NCBI RefSeq assembly: GCF_002356315.1
Contig: NZ_AP018164.1
Span: 4,774,001 to 4,838,000, forward strand
DNA length: 64,000 nucleotides
Reading direction: 5' to 3'
Source of the DNA: Mycobacterium shigaense
GTDB taxonomy: Bacteria > Actinomycetota > Actinomycetes > Mycobacteriales > Mycobacteriaceae
Part shown: positions 46,271-55,680 of the stretch, piece by piece
Layout of the letters: each line of letters begins with the position of its first letter
Position numbering within the stretch: the first letter of the stretch is position 1
Notes under the pieces: model-generated
The model's input: only the letters and a program-made list of their open reading frames with translations
What the model was told of the DNA's origin: nothing
The model's database searches: none
Made by a program: the position numbers and the translations under genes

Positions 46271-46804
46271 ATGAAGCGGCTAGCCGCGGGGTTTGCGGTC
46301 GTCGGACCGCTGCTGATGGTGTCGCCGGTGCCGACCGGCACGGCGGCCAGCAACACCGCGACCACCCTGTTCCCGCTGGACGGCCCCAACCAGCTCGAGA
46401 CGCATGTGACCCTCAACTGCTTCCAGAGCGACGGCCACTGCGACTTCACCGCGGGCGCCGACCTGCGCACGCCCGACGGTGTGACCGGCTTCCCGCCCGG
46501 CCTGTGGGCGCGCCAGACGACCGAGATCCGGTCGTCGGACCGGATGGCCTACCTGGACGCACACGCCGACGGCCAGTACGAGCGGGTCATGAAATCGATG
46601 GGCAAAGACGAGATCACCACGATCTACCTGGGCGAGGGCCCGCCCGACAAGTACCAGACGACCGGCCGCATCGACTCCACCAGCTGGCAGACGGGGCAGC
46701 CCAAGACCGACAGCAACGTCATCACCTGCGCCCACATTCAGGTGGTTTACTCCGGCGTCAACGTCACCTCGCCGAGCACCTGCGCGATCACGACGTTCTC
46801 CTAG
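46271..46804 (+). CDS. Secreted conserved protein, Rv3572-like
   Basis: 177 residues, with a Sec signal peptide (RLAAGFAVVGPLLMVSPVPT, cleavage near TAAS). The mature protein has four cysteines positioned for disulfides (LNCFQSDGHCDF and TCAHI/STCAI). No enzyme motif is evident. It follows kshB by 62 bp as Rv3572 does. Function unknown; export is the only firm inference. Confidence 0.75.
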   Translation: MKRLAAGFAVVGPLLMVSPVPTGTAASNTATTLFPLDGPNQLETHVTLNCFQSDGHCDFTAGADLRTPDGVTGFPPGLWARQTTEIRSSDRMAYLDAHADGQYERVMKSMGKDEITTIYLGEGPPDKYQTTGRIDSTSWQTGQPKTDSNVITCAHIQVVYSGVNVTSPSTCAITTFS

Positions 46805-46809
46805 GGGCG

Positions 46810-46866
46810 CGAGCCGGCAAATCCGCAGGCAAAGTGCGGGTAAAGGCCTGCGGGATTACCGGCTCG
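46810..46866. terminator. Long stem-loop after the Rv3572-like gene
   Basis: CGAGCCGGCAAATCCGCAGG (46810-) pairs with CTGCGGGATTACCGGCTCG (to 46866) to make a stem of about 21 bp with a few mismatches and a 15-base loop. It starts 6 bp after the stop codon. No U-tract follows, as is common for mycobacterial terminators. The rest of the 327-bp gap to fadE34 holds no gene; it contains further small hairpins (about 46890-46945). Confidence 0.6.
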
Positions 46867-47131
46867 GCGGGACGATGGTGGTTCCATCGGGTCGCCGGCC
46901 CGCGGCGACACCTAGGGTTGTGGCCCCGTTGGGGCGTCCACACCGGGGTAGATCGGCTGGCACCAACGCTGCGTTCGTAACGCGTCATTGATCCGCTCGC
47001 GACCGCTCGCTGCCGATGAACACCATCTGCATGCGCACATAGTGGCATCAGTGGCCGACACGCCGCCGAGACTGTTGATCCGCAAACTAAGTACGAGTAG
47101 AGGTCTGCAGATTTACCGGGTCGACATGTTG

Positions 47132-49285
47132 CTAGCGGGGCAGGCCGAGGAGCCGCTCGGCGGCAACCGTGAGCAGGATCTGCTCGGTGCCGCCGGCGAT
47201 CGTGAGGCAGCGGGTGTTGAGGAAGTCGAAGACAGCCCGGTCGCCGTCCGCCCGGCGGTCGACGAGCCCACCCCCCTCGGCCACGTCCATCGTGAATTCG
47301 GCCAGCGCCTGCCGGTAGCGGACACCGATCAGCTTGCGCACGCTGGATTGCGCGCCGGGGTCCTGCCCGCCGACGGCGAGCTGGGCGATGCGCTGGTCGA
47401 GCAGCGCGCCCGTCTGCGCCAGGACGATCAGGCGGGCGAGGCGGTCCTGCTCGGCGACATCGAGATCCCTTGCCGCGAGCAGCGTCAGCAGCTCCTCCAT
47501 CGGGTTGCCCAGCGCGGTCCCGTTGGCCATCGCGACGCGTTCGTTGGCCAGCGTGGTCCGCGCCAGCCGCCAGCCGTCGTTGACCGTGCCGACCACCATC
47601 TCGTCGGGCACAAACACGTTGTCCAGAAAGACCTCGTTGAACAGCGAGTCGCCGGTGATCTCCCGCAGGGGTCGAATCTCGATGCCGGGGGACTTCATGT
47701 CGACCAGGAAGTAGGTGATGCCTTTGTGTTTCGGGGCGTCGGGATCGGTGCGCGCCAGGCACACCCCCCAGCGAGCCTTGTGCGCCGCGGACGTCCATAC
47801 CTTCTGTCCGGTCAGCAGCCAGCCGCCTTGCGAGTCGTCTCGCGCCGCCTTGGTGCGCAGCGACGCCAGGTCTGACCCGGCCCCCGGCTCGGAAAACAGT
47901 TGGCACCAAAGGAATTCGCCGCGCAGCGTGCCCGGCACGAACTGCTCGATCTGTTCGGGGGTGCCGTGCTCGAGGATGGTCGGCGCCGCCCACCAGCCGA
48001 TGACCAGGTCCGGTCGTTCGACGCCGGCCGCGGCCAGCTCCTGATCGATCAGCAGCTGCTCGGCCGGGGAGGCGGCGCGCCCGTACGGCTTCGGCCAGTG
48101 CGGCGCCTGCAGGCCCGCCTCGGCAAGTGCGATCTGCCGCTTTTCGACTGGCAGCGCGGCGATCTCGGCGACGGCCGCGGCAATCTCGGCGCGCTGGCTC
48201 TCGACCTCGGTGAGATCGACGCTAAGGCGGCGTCGCACGCCGTCCTGCGTGAGCGCCGTGATGCGGCGCAACCAGCGCTCGGCGCCGCCCAGGTACCTGC
48301 CGATGGAGTGCGCCCGGCGCAGGTACAGATGCGCGTCGTGCTCCCAGGTGCAGCCGATGCCGCCGAGGACCTGGATGCAGTCCTTGACGTTGGCCTTCGC
48401 CGCGGTGATGCCGACGCCGGCGGCCAGCGCGGCGGCGATGGAGAACTGGTCGGCATCGCCGGAATCGCCCGCGGCGCGGGCGGCGTCGGCCGCGGCCACC
48501 TCGGACTGCTCGGCGCGGCACAGCATCTCCGCGCACAGGTGTTTGATGGCCTGGAAGCTGCCGATCGGCCTCCCGAATTGCTCACGCACCTTGGCGTAGG
48601 CGACCGCGGTGTCCAACGACCATCGGGTCACGCCCGCCGCCTCGGCGGCCAGCACCGTCGCGGCCAGTTCCTCGACCCGCCGCCCTGGCGCCCCGATCAC
48701 GGTCGCCGGCGCCGACGTCAGGACCACCCGGGCCAGCGGCCGGGAGAAGTCGGCGGCCCGCAACGGCTCGACCTGGACGCCGTCGCTCCCGGCGTCGACC
48801 AGCACCCACTGCCCGCCGGCGGGCAGCAGCAGCACGGCGCCGTCCGTGGCGCCCAGCACGAAATCGAGGGTGCCTGACGCCGAGCCGCCGTCGAACTGCA
48901 CGTCACCTTCGAGCGCGAGCCCGGCGAACCGCTCGCCGGATGCGAGCGCGGCCAACAATTCGGGATCGTCGACCACCAGGGTGGCCAGCGCCGTGGTGGC
49001 GATCGGCCCCGGGACCAGCGCCTTGGCGGCCTCCTCCACCATCGCGCATAGATCGCCGATGCTGCCGCCGGCGCCACCGGCGTCCTCGGGCACGGCGACG
49101 CCGAAGATTCCCAGGTCGGCGAAACGGGCGAAGACCGGCCGCCAGGCGTCGGTCTCACCGGACTCCCAGCCCTGCTCGACCTCGCGAATCGCCGAGGTAC
49201 CACCAGGCCCCGAGTTCGTGTTGCGGGCCCAGTCGCGCACCAACTCGCGTGCCGCAAACTGTTCGTCGGTGACGGTCGCTACCAC
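47132..49285 (-). CDS. fadE34: Fused double acyl-CoA dehydrogenase FadE34
   Basis: 717 residues: two ACAD modules in tandem. The N-terminal half (1 to about 340) is of the short, loop-less type; it ends with IQVLGGIGCTWEHDAHLYLR. The C-terminal half is a full ACAD with FSEPGAGSDLASLRTKAARD, LTGQKVWTSAAHKARWGVCL and the terminal GGTEQILLTVAAERLLGLPR. It acts on 5-carbon steroid side chains (3-oxochol-4-en-24-oyl-CoA) and combines in one chain what FadE28/29 do in two. KstR box 56 bp upstream. Equivalent of Rv3573c. Confidence 0.93.
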   Translation of the reverse strand: MVATVTDEQFAARELVRDWARNTNSGPGGTSAIREVEQGWESGETDAWRPVFARFADLGIFGVAVPEDAGGAGGSIGDLCAMVEEAAKALVPGPIATTALATLVVDDPELLAALASGERFAGLALEGDVQFDGGSASGTLDFVLGATDGAVLLLPAGGQWVLVDAGSDGVQVEPLRAADFSRPLARVVLTSAPATVIGAPGRRVEELAATVLAAEAAGVTRWSLDTAVAYAKVREQFGRPIGSFQAIKHLCAEMLCRAEQSEVAAADAARAAGDSGDADQFSIAAALAAGVGITAAKANVKDCIQVLGGIGCTWEHDAHLYLRRAHSIGRYLGGAERWLRRITALTQDGVRRRLSVDLTEVESQRAEIAAAVAEIAALPVEKRQIALAEAGLQAPHWPKPYGRAASPAEQLLIDQELAAAGVERPDLVIGWWAAPTILEHGTPEQIEQFVPGTLRGEFLWCQLFSEPGAGSDLASLRTKAARDDSQGGWLLTGQKVWTSAAHKARWGVCLARTDPDAPKHKGITYFLVDMKSPGIEIRPLREITGDSLFNEVFLDNVFVPDEMVVGTVNDGWRLARTTLANERVAMANGTALGNPMEELLTLLAARDLDVAEQDRLARLIVLAQTGALLDQRIAQLAVGGQDPGAQSSVRKLIGVRYRQALAEFTMDVAEGGGLVDRRADGDRAVFDFLNTRCLTIAGGTEQILLTVAAERLLGLPR

Positions 49286-49341
49286 CTGAAGCCCTCCGGG
49301 TCGGTGAATACATCGTGACGATAAGGGGCGCTATTGCGCAC

Positions 49342-49355
49342 TAGAACGTGTTCTA
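49342..49355. promoter_or_regulatory. KstR operator between fadE34 and kstR
   Basis: TAGAACGTGTTCTA, identical to the box at 1177-1190. It lies 56 bp from fadE34 and 141 bp from kstR, so it can serve both the divergent enzyme gene and autoregulation of the repressor. Confidence 0.87.
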
Positions 49356-49496
49356 ATAGTGCCAGCGGTTGACCGTCAAGTCGAATGTCGTTGCAGCAGG
49401 ACAGGTCGTTGTCTTGGCCGGACGGAGGTGGGAAATTCACGCTCGGCTTGGTTATCGTTTGCGGACGGACCGCCCGGAAAAGGAGCAACGCGCCAG

Positions 49497-50156
49497 ATGT
49501 CGACAGCGAACACCAACTCCGGCCGCGCTTCTGACTCGCAGCCTCGTGAGGTCCTGAACGTGGCGGTTTTGGCCGAGTCCGAACTCGGCTCGGAGGCTCA
49601 ACGGGAGCGCCGCAAGCGCATCCTGGACGCCACCATGGCCATCGCCTCCAAGGGCGGCTACGAGGCGGTTCAGATGCGTGCGGTGGCCGATCGGGCCGAC
49701 GTCGCGGTAGGGACGCTGTACCGCTACTTCCCGTCGAAGGTGCACCTGCTGGTGTCGGCGCTGGGTCGGGAATTCAGCCGCATCGACGCCAAAACGGACC
49801 GCTCCCCGGTAGCCGGCGGCACACCGTTCCAGCGGCTGAACTTCATGGTCGGCAAACTCAATCGCGCGATGCAGCGCAACCCGCTACTGACCGAGGCGAT
49901 GACTCGCGCCTACGTGTTCGCCGACGCGTCGGCGGCCAGCGAGGTCGACCAGGTCGAAAAGCTCATCGATTCGATGTTCGCGCGCGCCATGAGCGACGGC
50001 GAACCGACCGAGGACCAGTACCACATCGCCCGGGTGATCTCGGACGTCTGGTTGTCGAACCTGCTGGCGTGGCTCACCCGGCGGGCGTCGGCCACCGACG
50101 TGAGCAAGCGGCTGGACCTGGCGGTGCGGCTGCTGATCGGCGACCAGAATTCCTAG
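49497..50156 (+). CDS. kstR: TetR-family cholesterol repressor KstR
   Basis: 219 residues. The helix-turn-helix AVQMRAVADRADVAVGTLYR (the first residue being E in EAVQ) and its flanks YFPSKVHLLVSALGREFSRI are the same as in Rv3574; DNA-contact residues appear unchanged, consistent with the conserved operator. Ligands in the family are 3-oxo-sterol CoA esters. ATG 49497 follows AAGGAG at 49480. The first 30 residues are variable, in the manner of M. tuberculosis KstR. Only a CTAG-like join separates it from the convergent LacI gene. Confidence 0.96.
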   Translation: MSTANTNSGRASDSQPREVLNVAVLAESELGSEAQRERRKRILDATMAIASKGGYEAVQMRAVADRADVAVGTLYRYFPSKVHLLVSALGREFSRIDAKTDRSPVAGGTPFQRLNFMVGKLNRAMQRNPLLTEAMTRAYVFADASAASEVDQVEKLIDSMFARAMSDGEPTEDQYHIARVISDVWLSNLLAWLTRRASATDVSKRLDLAVRLLIGDQNS

Positions 50157-51236
50157 CTAGCCGGGCGGCCCCGCGGTGCGCCCCCGGATCAATTCGGTTT
50201 CCAGCAGTTCGACGACCGGTAGCCCCGACCGGGGCGGCTGCAACAGCAGCTCGCCCGCCCGCTGCCCCTTGCGCAGGCTGGGCTGCGCGACGGTGGTCAA
50301 GCCGCGGCTGATGGCCTCCGGCACACCGTCGAAACCGGTGACGCTCATCTGGCCGGGCACGTAAATGCCATGTGCGCGAAGGTAATCCATCGCAGACAAC
50401 GCGAGGATGTCCGCCGTGCACATCAGGGCGGTGATGCGCGGATTCGCCTGTAGCGCCACCTTGGCGGCCTCGCCACCGGACTCGGGTAGGTGCTCGTAGC
50501 TTTCCACCACGGTCAGCGAATCGGGATCCACACCGGCGGCCGTCATCGCGTCCCACACGCCGACGATGCGTTCGCGCTGGACGTCGAACTTCAGCGACCG
50601 CAGCCGATCGGCGTCCGCCAGGGCTTGGCGGCGATCCCGGCCCAGCCGCATGGTCAGCAACCCGATTTCGCGATGGCCCAGACCCAGGACGTAGTCGGCC
50701 AACGCGCGCATCGCGGCCCGGTCGTCGATCCCGACGCGCGACACCCCCGCGAGCCCTTTCGGCTGGTCGACCACCACGACGGGCAGGCGCCGCTGCAGCA
50801 CCGCCTGCAGGTAGGGGTCGTCGTCGCAGACCGAATACACCACGAAGCCGTCGACTCCGGCGCCCAGGACCGCGGCGCTGCCGTCCTCCAGGCTCCGGCT
50901 GGGCCCCACGGCGACCAGCAGCAGCCCCTGCCCCAGCTCTTCGCAGGACTGCGCCACTCCCGCGACGAAATCCCGCGCCGCCGGGTCGCTGAAGAAGTAG
51001 GTCAGCGGTTCGGCCATCACCAAGCCCACCGCGCCGGCCTTGCGGGTGCGCAACGATCGCGCGACGGGATCCGGTCCGGGGTAGCCCAGTCGCTTGGCCG
51101 TCGCAAGGATCCGCTCGCGCAGGTCGTGCGAGAGCTGATCGGGGCGATTGAAGGCGTTGGAGATGGTGGTGCGCGAAACCTTGAGCTCGGCTGCCAGCGA
51201 CGCCAAGGTTGCGTGCCGTCGCGATATGGGGCTCAC
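50157..51236 (-). CDS. LacI-family transcriptional regulator (Rv3575c-like)
   Basis: 359 residues, same length as Rv3575c. N-terminal helix-turn-helix LASLAAELKVSRTTISNAFN (about 11-30) with the hinge helix DPVARSLR, then a periplasmic-binding-like effector domain (AGAVGLVMAEPLTYFFSDPA; VTGFDGVPEAISRGLTTV). GTG start. Convergent with kstR, stops adjacent. Ligand unknown; Rv3575c is similarly placed. It is divergent from the znu operon, whose Zur box falls in the shared promoter. Confidence 0.88.
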   Translation of the reverse strand: MSPISRRHATLASLAAELKVSRTTISNAFNRPDQLSHDLRERILATAKRLGYPGPDPVARSLRTRKAGAVGLVMAEPLTYFFSDPAARDFVAGVAQSCEELGQGLLLVAVGPSRSLEDGSAAVLGAGVDGFVVYSVCDDDPYLQAVLQRRLPVVVVDQPKGLAGVSRVGIDDRAAMRALADYVLGLGHREIGLLTMRLGRDRRQALADADRLRSLKFDVQRERIVGVWDAMTAAGVDPDSLTVVESYEHLPESGGEAAKVALQANPRITALMCTADILALSAMDYLRAHGIYVPGQMSVTGFDGVPEAISRGLTTVAQPSLRKGQRAGELLLQPPRSGLPVVELLETELIRGRTAGPPG

Positions 51237-51287
51237 GTTCGGTGACGCTACCGCGCCGCCGGGCGCACGCCCTACCAGGCGACTTCC

Positions 51288-51308
51288 TAATGGAAACGAT
51301 TTTCATTA
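51288..51308. promoter_or_regulatory. Zur box upstream of znuA
   Basis: ATGGAAACGATTTTCAT, with flanking TA and TA, is a 21-bp imperfect palindrome of the mycobacterial Zur kind (ATGAAAA/TTTTCAT arms). It is 66 bp upstream of the znuA ATG and 51 bp upstream of the LacI start. Implies zinc-dependent repression of the transporter. Confidence 0.75.
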
Positions 51309-51374
51309 GTATCGAGATGACGCTGGACTCGCGCAGCATCGAATCGCACCGGCGAATTACCGAAATGGGACACG

Positions 51375-52304
51375 ATGGCACTTGTCAGGGTGACGCGTTG
51401 GCTGTCGATCGTCGCCATCGGCGCGACCGCGCTGACGGGCTGCGGGGGCTCGGGCACTTCGGACTCGGGAGCGCACGCGGGCGCCATCACCGTCGTGGCA
51501 TCCACCGACGTGTGGGGCAGCGTTGTCCATGCCGTCGCCGGCGACCACGCGACCGTCAAGTCCATCCTGTCCGGCGGCACCGTCGATCCGCACACCTACC
51601 AGGCCACCCCGTCCGACGCCGCCGCCCTCGGCGAGGCGTCGCTGGTCGTCTACAACGGCGGCGGCTACGACGGCTGGGTCGAGGACGTGCTGGCCCGCAA
51701 TTCCAAGATCAAGCCCATCGACGCCTTCTCATTCCTGCCCAACGCCGGCGACGAACACGCCCCCAACGAGCACGTCTTCTATAACGTGGCTGTCGCGAAG
51801 TCGGTGGCCACCGCCGTCGGCGACCGGCTCGCGACGATCGACCCGGCCAACGCCGCGGACTATCGGGCCAATGCCGTCGCATTCGGCCGCGGTGCCGACG
51901 CCATCGCGGACACCGAGCGTTCGATCGACACCACCTTTGCGCACACCTCGGTGGTCTCGACCGAACCGGTCGCGTTCTACCTGCTGCAGGCCACGGGCCT
52001 GGCGGATCGGACCCCGGCCGCGTTCTCCAAGGCCAACGAGAACGGGACCGACCCCTCGCCCGCCGACATGGCATTCGTCCTCGACCTCATCGATCAACGA
52101 CGGGTCGCGGCGGTGCTGATCAATCCCCAGACGTCCACCCCGGCGATCAACAACCTGCGGGACTCGGCCAAGCGCGCCGGGGTGGGGGTGACCAACGTGG
52201 CCGAGACCCTGACCGCCGGCACCGACTACCTGACCTGGCAACGCAATACGGTCAACGGCCTGCTCGACGCGTTGCGGTCCAGCCAGGGCAATGTCCGTCA
52301 TTGA
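51375..52304 (+). CDS. znuA: Zinc ABC transporter substrate-binding lipoprotein ZnuA
   Basis: 309 residues, cluster A-I solute-binding protein. Lipobox LTGC at residues 19-22 of the signal peptide. Metal-binding signature is partly visible: DPHTYQATPSDAAAL, NEHVFYNVAVAKSVA with the second histidine, and STEPVAFYLL. The long His-rich loop of enterobacterial ZnuA is absent. Overlaps znuC by 14 bp. Zinc is inferred from the Zur box; manganese transporters share the fold. Confidence 0.85.
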   Translation: MALVRVTRWLSIVAIGATALTGCGGSGTSDSGAHAGAITVVASTDVWGSVVHAVAGDHATVKSILSGGTVDPHTYQATPSDAAALGEASLVVYNGGGYDGWVEDVLARNSKIKPIDAFSFLPNAGDEHAPNEHVFYNVAVAKSVATAVGDRLATIDPANAADYRANAVAFGRGADAIADTERSIDTTFAHTSVVSTEPVAFYLLQATGLADRTPAAFSKANENGTDPSPADMAFVLDLIDQRRVAAVLINPQTSTPAINNLRDSAKRAGVGVTNVAETLTAGTDYLTWQRNTVNGLLDALRSSQGNVRH

Positions 52305-53118
52305 CACCCCAGTCGAGACGCTCGATCGCCAGCCACCGGCCGTCTCGCTCACCGGCGCCCGGCTGGCGTTCGGTGATCGGGTGCTTTGGGACCACCTCGA
52401 CCTGTCGGTCTCGCGCGGGGAGTTCATCGCGGTGCTCGGACCCAACGGCACCGGCAAGACCTCACTGCTCAGGGTGCTGCTCGGACAGCTGCCGCTCAGC
52501 GCCGGCGCCGCGCTGGTCAACGACCGGGAGGTCACCGCAGGCGGCGGGCATATCGGCTATGTGCCGCAACACCGCCCGATCGACCGCGAGGTGATGCTGC
52601 GTGGGAGCGACCTGGTTCGGCTGGGCGTCGACGGACACCGCTGGGGGTGCCTGCCGCTGCGCTCAGCCGGCCGGCACCGCCGCCGCGAGGCCGTACAGCG
52701 CGCCCTGCAGCAGGTCAACGGCGAGCAGCTGGCCGACGTCCGGGTCGGCGTGATGTCGGGCGGAGAGCTGCAACGGGTGCGCGTCGCCCAGGCGCTGGCC
52801 AGCGACCCCATGCTGCTGTTGTGCGACGAACCGCTGTTGGCGTTGGACCCCGCCAACGCCAAACTCGTTGCCGCACTGATCAATCGGCGTCGGCGTGAGG
52901 CGAACACCACGGTCATCCTGGTCACCCACGAGATCAACACGATCCTGCCGTACGTGGACCGGGTGCTGTACCTGGTCGACGGCCGCTTCCGGATCGGCAC
53001 CGTCGAGCAGGTGATGACGACCGAGACGCTGTCGATGCTCTACCGGGCCGACATCCAGGTGGTGCAGGTCAACGATCGCTACGTCGTCGTCGGCGAGGAC
53101 AGCGGGCACCCGCTATGA
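52291..53118 (+). CDS. znuC: Zinc ABC transporter ATPase ZnuC
   Basis: 275 residues. Walker A GPNGTGKTS, Q-loop YVPQHRPID, signature MSGGELQRV, Walker B LLLCDEPLLALDP and the switch histidine in VTHEIN. Lies inside a tight znuA-znuC-znuB unit, stop overlapping znuB by 4 bp. Confidence 0.9.
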   Translation: MSVIDTPVETLDRQPPAVSLTGARLAFGDRVLWDHLDLSVSRGEFIAVLGPNGTGKTSLLRVLLGQLPLSAGAALVNDREVTAGGGHIGYVPQHRPIDREVMLRGSDLVRLGVDGHRWGCLPLRSAGRHRRREAVQRALQQVNGEQLADVRVGVMSGGELQRVRVAQALASDPMLLLCDEPLLALDPANAKLVAALINRRRREANTTVILVTHEINTILPYVDRVLYLVDGRFRIGTVEQVMTTETLSMLYRADIQVVQVNDRYVVVGEDSGHPL

Positions 53119-53975
53119 ACTCGCAGCTCGACGCCATCCTGCACAATCTGTTCGCCTTCGACGTCACCGCGCATCTGCTCGGCCACGACTTCGTCCGGCA
53201 GGCGCTCGCGGCCGGCGCCCTGCTGGGGCTCGTCGCGGGGTTGATCGGGCCGTTCATCGTGATGCGCCAGATGTCGTTCGCCGTGCACGGCTCCAGCGAA
53301 TTGTCGCTGACCGGCGCTGCATTCGCGCTGCTGGTCGGGTTCGACGTCGGCTGGGGCGCGCTGATCGGCAGCGCGCTGGCGGCCGCGCTGTTCGGCATCC
53401 TCGGGCAGCGAGTCCGGGAGCGCGACTCGGTCACCGGCGTGGTGCTCGCGTTCGGCCTGGGTCTGGCGGTGCTGTTCATCTACCTCTACCCGGGCCGCAC
53501 GTCGACCAGTTTCGCGTTGCTGACCGGCCAGATCGTCGGGGTGGGCTACTCCGGGCTGGCGATGCTCGGGCTGGTGTGCCTGCTGGTCGTCGCCGTCCTG
53601 TTGGTCTGCTACCGCCCGCTGCTGTTCGCCACCGTCGATGCCGAGGTCGCCGCCGCCCGCGGCGTTCCGGTGCGCGCCCTCGGCGTCGTGTTCGCCGCGC
53701 TGGTGGGCGTGGTCGCCGCGCAGGCCGTGCAGATCGTCGGGGCGCTGCTGGTGATGTCGCTGCTGATCACACCGGCGGCCGCGGCGACCCGGGTGGTGAA
53801 CGCGCCGGCGGCGGCGATCGTGGCGTCGGTGATCTTCGCCGAGGTTGCCGCGGTCGGAGGAATCGTGTTGTCGCTGGCGCCCGGCGTTCCGGTGTCGGTT
53901 TTCGTCGCGACGATCTCGTTTCTGATCTACCTGGGCTGCTGGGCGCTGGGACGGCGTCGGGCGGTGAGCACCTAG
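53115..53975 (+). CDS. znuB: Zinc ABC transporter permease ZnuB
   Basis: 286 residues, ABC-3 family permease with 8 or so hydrophobic helices. Family motifs MRQMSFAVHGSSELSLTGAA near residue 50 and GVPVRALGVVFAALVGVV are clear. Completes a full transporter; M. tuberculosis carries related but separate Zur-controlled genes (Rv2059-Rv2060). Confidence 0.9.
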   Translation: MNSQLDAILHNLFAFDVTAHLLGHDFVRQALAAGALLGLVAGLIGPFIVMRQMSFAVHGSSELSLTGAAFALLVGFDVGWGALIGSALAAALFGILGQRVRERDSVTGVVLAFGLGLAVLFIYLYPGRTSTSFALLTGQIVGVGYSGLAMLGLVCLLVVAVLLVCYRPLLFATVDAEVAAARGVPVRALGVVFAALVGVVAAQAVQIVGALLVMSLLITPAAAATRVVNAPAAAIVASVIFAEVAAVGGIVLSLAPGVPVSVFVATISFLIYLGCWALGRRRAVST

Positions 53976-53991
53976 CTCATAAGCTGGGCGG

Positions 53992-54750
53992 GTGGCCGAT
54001 ATCGATCTCAACGCCGACTTGGGCGAGAGCTACGGCGTCTGGCGCCTCGGCGACGACGACGCCATGCTCGAGATCATCACCAGTGCCAGCGTCGCGTGCG
54101 GCTTTCACGCGGGCGATCCCGCCGGCCTGTTGCGAGTCTGCCGCTCGGCCGCCGAACACGGGGTGCGCATCGGCGCCCAAGTCAGCTATCCCGACCTGGC
54201 CGGTTTCGGCAGGCGCTTCATCGACGTCGCGCCCGACGACCTGGTCGCCGACGTCGTCTATCAGATCGGTGCATTGCGGGCGATCTCGCATGCGGCCGGC
54301 TCTACGGTTTCCTACGTCAAACCCCATGGGGCGCTGTACAACACGCTCGTCACCAACCGCGAGCAAGCCGCCGCGGTGGCCGAGGCGGTACGGCTGGTGG
54401 ACACCGCCCTGCCGGTGGTGGGCATGACGGGCTCGGTGTTCTTCGAGGAGGCCGCCGGACGCGGCCTGCGCACGGTGGCCGAGGCATTCGCCGATCGCGC
54501 CTACCAGCCGGACGGTCGGCTGGTGTCGCGGCGCGAACCCGGTGCGGTGCTGCACGACCCGGGGCAGATCGCCGCGCGCGTGGTGACGATGGTGAGTGCG
54601 GGACAGGTCACCGCAATCGACGGCACCCTGATCGATGTCAGCGTGGAATCGGTGTGCGTGCACGGTGATTCGCCGAACGCGGTGCAGATCGCGGCCGCGG
54701 TACGCGATCAGATCAGCGCCGCCGGCATCGAGCTCAGGCCGTTTCACTGA
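53992..54750 (+). CDS. pxpA: LamB/YcsF family 5-oxoprolinase subunit A
   Basis: 252 residues. Diagnostic N-terminus DLNADLGESYGVWRLGDDDA, then ACGFHAGDP and YVKPHGALYNTL. PxpA works with PxpB and PxpC to hydrolyse 5-oxoproline to glutamate with ATP; no pxpB or pxpC lies nearby. GTG start 16 bp after znuB, and the stop overlaps the next gene, so it is likely part of the znu transcript. Confidence 0.85.
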   Translation: MADIDLNADLGESYGVWRLGDDDAMLEIITSASVACGFHAGDPAGLLRVCRSAAEHGVRIGAQVSYPDLAGFGRRFIDVAPDDLVADVVYQIGALRAISHAAGSTVSYVKPHGALYNTLVTNREQAAAVAEAVRLVDTALPVVGMTGSVFFEEAAGRGLRTVAEAFADRAYQPDGRLVSRREPGAVLHDPGQIAARVVTMVSAGQVTAIDGTLIDVSVESVCVHGDSPNAVQIAAAVRDQISAAGIELRPFH

Positions 54751-55667
54751 TGCGCCTGCGACTCGGCCGGCCCGACATCGCCCGCTACGCGGACCGGTTC
54801 GACGTGCCCGGCGCCGAGACCGGGCCGCCCTCGGTGACGTGGCTGGGCGTGGCAACCCTGCTGATCGACGACGGTTCGTCCGCGCTGATGACCGACGGCT
54901 ACTTCTCCCGCCCGAGCCTGGCCCGGATCGCGGCCGGGAAGCTCACGCCGTCGGCGGCGCGGGTCGACGGCTGCCTGGCGCGTGCGAAGGTGTCGCGCCT
55001 GGCCGCCGTCATCCCCGTGCACACACATGTCGACCACGTGATGGATTCGGCACTGGTGGCCGACCGTACTGGCGCACAACTAGTCGGTGGCGAGTCGGCC
55101 GCCAATGTCGGGCGTGGATACGGGCTGCCCGAAGACCGCCTGGTGGTGGCGCGATCAGGTGAGCCAATCGAGTTGGGCGCCTACGACGTAACGCTGGTCG
55201 AGTCACACCACTGCCCACCCGACCGCTTCCCCGGCGTGATCGGCGCGCCGCTGACACCGCCGGTGCCGGTGTCGGCCTACCGTTGCGGGGAACCGTGGTC
55301 GACGCTGATTCACCACCGGCCGTCGGGCCGGCGGCTGCTGATCCAGGGCAGCGCCGGTTTCGTCTCCGGCGCGTTGCGCGGCCGGCACGCCGATGCCGTC
55401 TACCTGTCCGTCGGACAGCTGGGCCTGCAATCGCGCGCCTATCTGGACGAGTACTGGAGCGAGACCGTGCGCGCGGTGGGGGCGAGCCGGGTGATCGTCA
55501 TTCACTGGGACGACTTCTTCCGCCCGCTGTCAAAGCCGTTGCGGGCCTTGCCGTATGCCGTCGACGACCTGGACGTGTCCATCCGCGTCCTCGATGAGCT
55601 GGCCGCCGCCGACGATATCAGGCTGCACTTTCCGACATTGTGGCAGCGCGAAAACCCTTGGAAGTGA
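54750..55667 (+). CDS. MBL-fold metallo-hydrolase (Rv3577-like)
   Basis: 305 residues. The zinc motif HTHVDH is seen in IPVHTHVDHVMDSALV, with a further His in SHHCPPDRF and a late VIHWDDFF. Lactonase/hydrolase family similar to Rv3577 at the matching place before arsB2. No signal peptide. Its ATG overlaps the pxpA stop by one base. Substrate unknown. Confidence 0.82.
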   Translation: MRLRLGRPDIARYADRFDVPGAETGPPSVTWLGVATLLIDDGSSALMTDGYFSRPSLARIAAGKLTPSAARVDGCLARAKVSRLAAVIPVHTHVDHVMDSALVADRTGAQLVGGESAANVGRGYGLPEDRLVVARSGEPIELGAYDVTLVESHHCPPDRFPGVIGAPLTPPVPVSAYRCGEPWSTLIHHRPSGRRLLIQGSAGFVSGALRGRHADAVYLSVGQLGLQSRAYLDEYWSETVRAVGASRVIVIHWDDFFRPLSKPLRALPYAVDDLDVSIRVLDELAAADDIRLHFPTLWQRENPWK

Positions 55668-55680
55668 AGCGGTTCAAACC

